Shown: positions 5,322 to 6,399 of the stretch, in pieces
Position numbering within the stretch: the first letter of the stretch is position 1
How the letters are laid out: each line of letters begins with the position of its first letter
NCBI GenBank assembly: GCA_002727235.1
Contig: PBWL01000048.1
Span: 24,696 to 31,094 of the forward strand
Source of the DNA: Acidimicrobiaceae bacterium
GTDB lineage: Bacteria > Actinomycetota > Acidimicrobiia > Acidimicrobiales > Ilumatobacteraceae
Reading direction: 5' to 3'
DNA: 6,399 nt
Translations under genes and position numbers: made by a program
Notes under the pieces: model-generated
Database searches by the model: none
Told to the model about the DNA's origin: nothing
Seen by the model: the letters and a program-made list of their open reading frames with translations, nothing else

Positions 5322-6149
5322 ATGACTACTCCAACTTCTCCAAAGAACAACGATTTCGATCGCCGGACCTTAATTCGTCGTGGCGGTCTCACCCTTGGCC
5401 TTGGCGCATTTCTCTCGGCGTGCGCTGCTGATTTTGGTGGCGATACGGCTCCCGGCCGCGTAGGACTCGCTCAGAGCGAAACCGAGCTTCCAGAAGGCAT
5501 CGTCAACGATGTTGTGTACTTGCGGACAATGCAATCACTTGAACACTCCTTAGTCGAATTGCTGTCAGCGCTAATTGCTTCCGGCCATTTCTCAGAATCT
5601 CAACAGACGTACGTCGACCGATTCGTGAGCGACCATGTTGCCGCTTCGGGTGTGCTCGGCGAACACATTGCTGCGGCGGGAGGCGAGCCCTTTGCATGTG
5701 AGAACCAATGGGTGCGGAACCGTTTCGTCAACCCGGTGATTGCCGCAGTTGATTCGTCAGATGACAGCCGTCGTGATGCCCGCAACGTGGCGCACGCGTT
5801 CGAGACTATGCTCGCGCACTCGTATCAGCATCTCGTTGGTCTTGCGGAGACCCCGGAACATCGCCAAGGGCTGATGAGTCTTGGAGCGTCGGCATCTCGC
5901 CGTTCGGCGCTACTTGCAACGCAGATCAGCTCCGCAAAATACGGCTACTTTGGGCCAGATATCAGCCCCGATGCAGCGGAGACGACTGATGAGGGGTTCC
6001 CGATCGGCTATGCGGTTCCTGCAACCTTTGGGCAAGTTGGACAGATTCTTCTAGTTGCGGGTGACGTTGATGATGAGGGTGCTCGCTACTCACTTCTTCT
6101 TCAAACTCCAGCAGAGAACACCTTCGTCTACGAATACATGTCCTGCTGA
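5322..6149 (+). CDS. Tat-exported ferritin-like lipoprotein
   Basis: A 275-residue protein. The N-terminus has a twin-arginine motif (DRRTLIRRGG, 13-22) and a lipobox LSAC (31-34), so it is probably exported folded by Tat and lipidated on Cys34. Helical segments at about 62-87, 92-119, 152-176 and 182-203 form a ferritin-like bundle, with LEHSLVELL (73-81), DHVAASGVLGEHIAAAGGEP (104-123) and HAFETMLAHSYQHLVGL (158-174). The GGEP turn after helix B and the Tyr/His-rich helix C are typical of actinobacterial exported ferritin-like proteins. The ExxH of helix D seems lost (SRRS, 192-195) and helix B has Val102 where Glu is expected, so a classical di-iron centre is unlikely. A C-terminal extension (about 225-275; FPIGYAVPATFG, then LLLQTPAENTFVYEY) looks beta-rich. 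It probably works with the preceding protein as a membrane-anchored partner. Function unknown. Confidence 0.82.
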   Translation: MTTPTSPKNNDFDRRTLIRRGGLTLGLGAFLSACAADFGGDTAPGRVGLAQSETELPEGIVNDVVYLRTMQSLEHSLVELLSALIASGHFSESQQTYVDRFVSDHVAASGVLGEHIAAAGGEPFACENQWVRNRFVNPVIAAVDSSDDSRRDARNVAHAFETMLAHSYQHLVGLAETPEHRQGLMSLGASASRRSALLATQISSAKYGYFGPDISPDAAETTDEGFPIGYAVPATFGQVGQILLVAGDVDDEGARYSLLLQTPAENTFVYEYMSC

Positions 6150-6181
6150 ACCCTTGGGCGAACTCTTTACGTAATGCTGGT

Positions 6182-6195
6182 AGCCGGCTTCGGCT
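6182..6195 (+). terminator. Weak hairpin after the ferritin-like genes
   Basis: AGCCG (6182-6186) and CGGCT (6191-6195) form a 5-bp stem with a GCTT loop, 33 bases after the stop codon. There is no T-tract. It could help end transcription before rnpB, but the stem is short and may be chance. Confidence 0.3.
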
Positions 6196-6246
6196 GACGG
6201 CGGTTGTCAACATTGCCGGACAAACGCGGTCGTTGATTAACGGTCC

Positions 6247-6252
6247 TAGACT
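6247..6252 (+). promoter_or_regulatory. Possible -10 box of the rnpB promoter
   Basis: TAGACT matches the actinobacterial TANNNT -10 form and would start transcription at about 6258-6262. That agrees with where the RNase P RNA should begin by comparison with the mycobacterial RNA. No good -35 is seen 16-19 bases upstream, so confidence is low. Confidence 0.35.
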
Positions 6253-6258
6253 CTCCGC

Positions 6259-6399
6259 TGACGGGGAGTTGAACGGGTGGCCGCGGCTCAGCAACGACTG
6301 GGTCGAGGAAAGTCGGGACTTCACAGGGCAGGATGCTGGTGAGAGCCAGGTTGGGGCGACCTAACGGATAGTGCAACAGAGAACAGACCGCCGATGGGT
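6259..6399 (+). ncRNA. rnpB: RNase P RNA, 5' part (3' end outside window)
   Basis: The catalytic RNA of RNase P, which matures tRNA 5' ends. Conserved blocks include GAGGAAAGTC (6305-6314, P4 5' strand), CACAGGGCAGG (6322-6332) and AGTGCAACAGAGAACAGACC (6370-6389), followed by GCCGATGG, nearly the same as in E. coli and mycobacterial RNAs. Three stems fold as expected. P3 is GCTCAG (6286-6291) with CTGGGT (6298-6303). P8 is CTGGT (6336-6340) with GCCAG (6345-6349), capped by a GAGA tetraloop. P9 is 6350-6355 with 6360-6365, capped by GCGA. The GGGTGGCCGCGG stretch (6275-6286) matches the region before P3 in actinobacterial RNAs. The 5' end is estimated to within several bases because the P1 partner strand lies beyond the window. 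No protein gene overlaps it on the + strand. Confidence 0.93.

Noticed and set aside
6233..6238. TTGATT as -35 box of rnpB
   Set aside because: It is only 8 bases from the candidate -10 TAGACT, too close for a sigma-70 type promoter.

Overview
The window looks like chromosomal DNA from a moderately GC-rich actinobacterium, possibly of the Acidimicrobiia type. That placement is an inference from gene content: an actinobacterial-style GlpD C-terminus, an LppM-like lipoprotein, paired Tat-exported ferritin-like proteins and a type A RNase P RNA. No taxonomic marker was searched. No transposon, phage gene, CRISPR array or tRNA was seen.

Left block (1-3658, + strand): a tightly packed operon. It contains the 3' end of an aerobic glycerol-3-phosphate dehydrogenase gene (glpD), a flavoprotein of the alkyl-dihydroxyacetonephosphate synthase (AGPS) type, a small four-helix membrane protein, and an FGGY kinase resembling glycerol kinase. 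The junctions are a 1-base overlap, a 2-base gap and a 4-base overlap (GTGA), so the four genes are very probably co-transcribed and translationally coupled. The enzymes all belong to families acting on C3 polyols, C3 phosphates or their ether derivatives. The exact reactions are open: the kinase has lost several glycerol-contacting residues, and the AGPS-like protein keeps most but not all catalytic residues of the animal enzyme.

Middle (3659-4743): a hairpin separates the operon from a convergent minus-strand gene for an LppM-like lipoprotein with a C-terminal membrane helix and an acidic tail. Beyond it is a 250-base divergent intergenic region. It holds a perfect TTGACA box overlapping an inverted repeat on the lipoprotein side. 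On the other side it holds a strong small hairpin and a tandem GGAACTTTC repeat just upstream of the next gene.

Right block (4744-6149, + strand): two adjacent genes encode Tat-signal ferritin-like proteins, the first probably a soluble extracytoplasmic protein and the second a lipoprotein. After about 100 non-coding bases, the 5' part of the RNase P RNA gene (rnpB) starts and runs off the right edge.

The most interesting items are the glpD/AGPS-like/membrane protein/FGGY operon with its altered active sites, and the Tat ferritin pair with degenerate metal-site motifs behind a repeat-rich leader.
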